A stretch of DNA of 64,000 bases from JBBQXH01 sp963710975 (GTDB lineage Bacteria; Actinomycetota; Thermoleophilia; Gaiellales; Gaiellaceae). The stretch covers positions 248,001 to 312,000 of the forward strand of contig CAVQCG010000003.1 in NCBI GenBank assembly GCA_963710975.1, given 5' to 3'. The notes under the pieces are model-generated. The model made no database searches and was not told where the DNA came from. It saw nothing but the letters and a program-made list of their open reading frames with translations. Shown piece after piece: positions 63,282 to 64,000 of the stretch. Numbering within the stretch: the stretch's first letter is position 1; each line of letters begins with the position of its first letter. Made by a program: the position numbers and the translations under genes.

Positions 63282-64000
63282 GTGACCCCGGCGAGCGTCG
63301 TTGCGGCCCGGCCCGATTCGACGCCTTGCGTTGTCGATTCGCTCGAGCTGGCGCTCCTCAATTCGTTCGAGCTCAGGTCGAACGGCGCGGCCGTCCCGCT
63401 TCCGCTCAGCGCACAGCGCTTGCTTGCGTTTCTCGCCTTGCGGGATCACCCGATGCTCCGTGTTCACGTCGCAGGAACGCTGTGGATCGACGCGACCGAG
63501 GACCGAGCGTTCGCGAGCCTTCGATCGACGCTCTGGCGTCTCCAGCAACCCGGCCACCGAGTCGTCGAGGTCACGAATCAGCAGCTCAGGCTCGCCCGGG
63601 GGCTGCGGGTCGACTTGCACGACGCGACGGCCTCGGCGCGCGGATTGATCGACGGGACGGGCAGCCCCGACGCGATCCTGGAGCCATTGGTCTTCACCGG
63701 CGAGCTGCTCCCCGACTGGTACGACGACTGGGTGCTGATCGAGCGCGAGCGCTACCGTCAGCTCGGGCTTCATGCTCTCGAGATCCTTGCCGACCGGCTC
63801 ACCGTCGCGGGTCGCTACGGAGAGGCCACGGATGCCGCCCTCGCAGCGGTCGCGGGCGAGCCTATGCGGGAGAGCGCGCACCGCGTATTGATCCGCGTTT
63901 ACCTGGCCGAAGGTAACCCGGGCGAGGCAATCCGCCAGTACCGGTTCTACCGACAGCTTGTGCGCGATCGCCTGGGACTCGAGCCCTCGCCGCAGATCGA
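63282..64000 (+). CDS. SARP/BTAD-family transcriptional activator, cut by the window end
   Basis: At least 239 aa. The N-terminal OmpR-like DNA-binding part has VPLPLSAQRLLAFLALRDHP and FASLRSTLWRLQQ. The BTAD helices follow: LVFTGELLPDWYDDWVLIER, RYGEATDAALAAVAGEPM and AIRQYRFYRQLVRDRLGLEP. Such regulators activate metabolite or catabolic operons. GTG 63282 is assumed. The C-terminus is outside, so an additional ATPase or TPR domain cannot be excluded. Confidence 0.82.
   Translation, partial: MTPASVVAARPDSTPCVVDSLELALLNSFELRSNGAAVPLPLSAQRLLAFLALRDHPMLRVHVAGTLWIDATEDRAFASLRSTLWRLQQPGHRVVEVTNQQLRLARGLRVDLHDATASARGLIDGTGSPDAILEPLVFTGELLPDWYDDWVLIERERYRQLGLHALEILADRLTVAGRYGEATDAALAAVAGEPMRESAHRVLIRVYLAEGNPGEAIRQYRFYRQLVRDRLGLEPSPQI

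Overview
The window is GC-rich bacterial chromosome, densely coded on both strands, with many GTG/TTG starts and many 1-4 nt stop/start overlaps. The gene mix points to Actinomycetota: an RsrA/SigR-like sigma/anti-sigma pair, a MarP-type CvpA-serine protease, LtrA, a cytochrome P450, a SARP/BTAD regulator, a split GcvPA/GcvPB-like pair and CoxL/M/S-type molybdenum hydroxylase subunits. A soil lineage such as Thermoleophilia fits best, but that is inference from content, not a phylogenetic result. Several genes carry single-base indels, mostly in short homopolymer runs. The sequence may therefore be an imperfect draft or metagenome assembly, and these breaks should be treated as possible errors until reads are checked.

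Layout. 1-7.6 kb: end of a NarL-type response regulator, an inverted-repeat element, an M24 peptidase, an amidohydrolase plus MobA-like transferase, a minus-strand run of thiol-ligase-like enzyme, metal-binding HMA protein, ECF sigma and zinc anti-sigma, a YbaK deacylase and an HtrA protease. 7.8-13 kb: a DUF202 membrane protein, a three-gene molybdenum hydroxylase operon and a MarP-like protease. 13-20 kb: hydrolase/dioxygenase operon divergent from a MarR regulator, then amidotransferase, membrane proteins, LtrA and a Tat-exported hydrolase. 20-25 kb: acyl-CoA/2-hydroxyacid operon, FAD oxidoreductase and sulfite-oxidase-like enzyme. 25-30.9 kb: TTC38-like protein, FtsH with mosaic codon usage, an 86-bp tandem repeat array, a P450 and a histidine phosphatase.

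30.9-34.1 kb is a decayed stretch: a frameshifted cyclase/AAA/TPR regulator and an IS481-family transposase relic. 34.2-37.6 kb is a compact operon of a SnoaL-like protein and strongly divergent GcvPA- and GcvPB-like PLP subunits. It is the best candidate in the window for undescribed chemistry. 37.7-50 kb holds TypA, GreA, an AAA ATPase, OsmC, a broken membrane protein, a formylglycine-generating-enzyme homolog, a methyltransferase, a beta-lactamase-fold hydrolase and a cupin/TetR divergent pair.

50.2-56.5 kb looks like a genomic island inserted at a tRNA-Asp gene. A 28-bp piece of the tRNA is repeated in direct orientation about 6.3 kb away, and the remnant of a tyrosine integrase abuts the tRNA 3' end. 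The cargo is small enzymes: two DHFR-like proteins, three DUF1801 proteins, VOC, globin, SRPBCC, YdeI-like and MmcQ-like proteins. 56.6-64 kb contains an AhpD-like protein, an APC permease with a universal stress protein, a frameshifted secreted protein, an acyl-CoA mutase large subunit with the active-site signature of isobutyryl-CoA mutase, and a SARP regulator cut by the window end.
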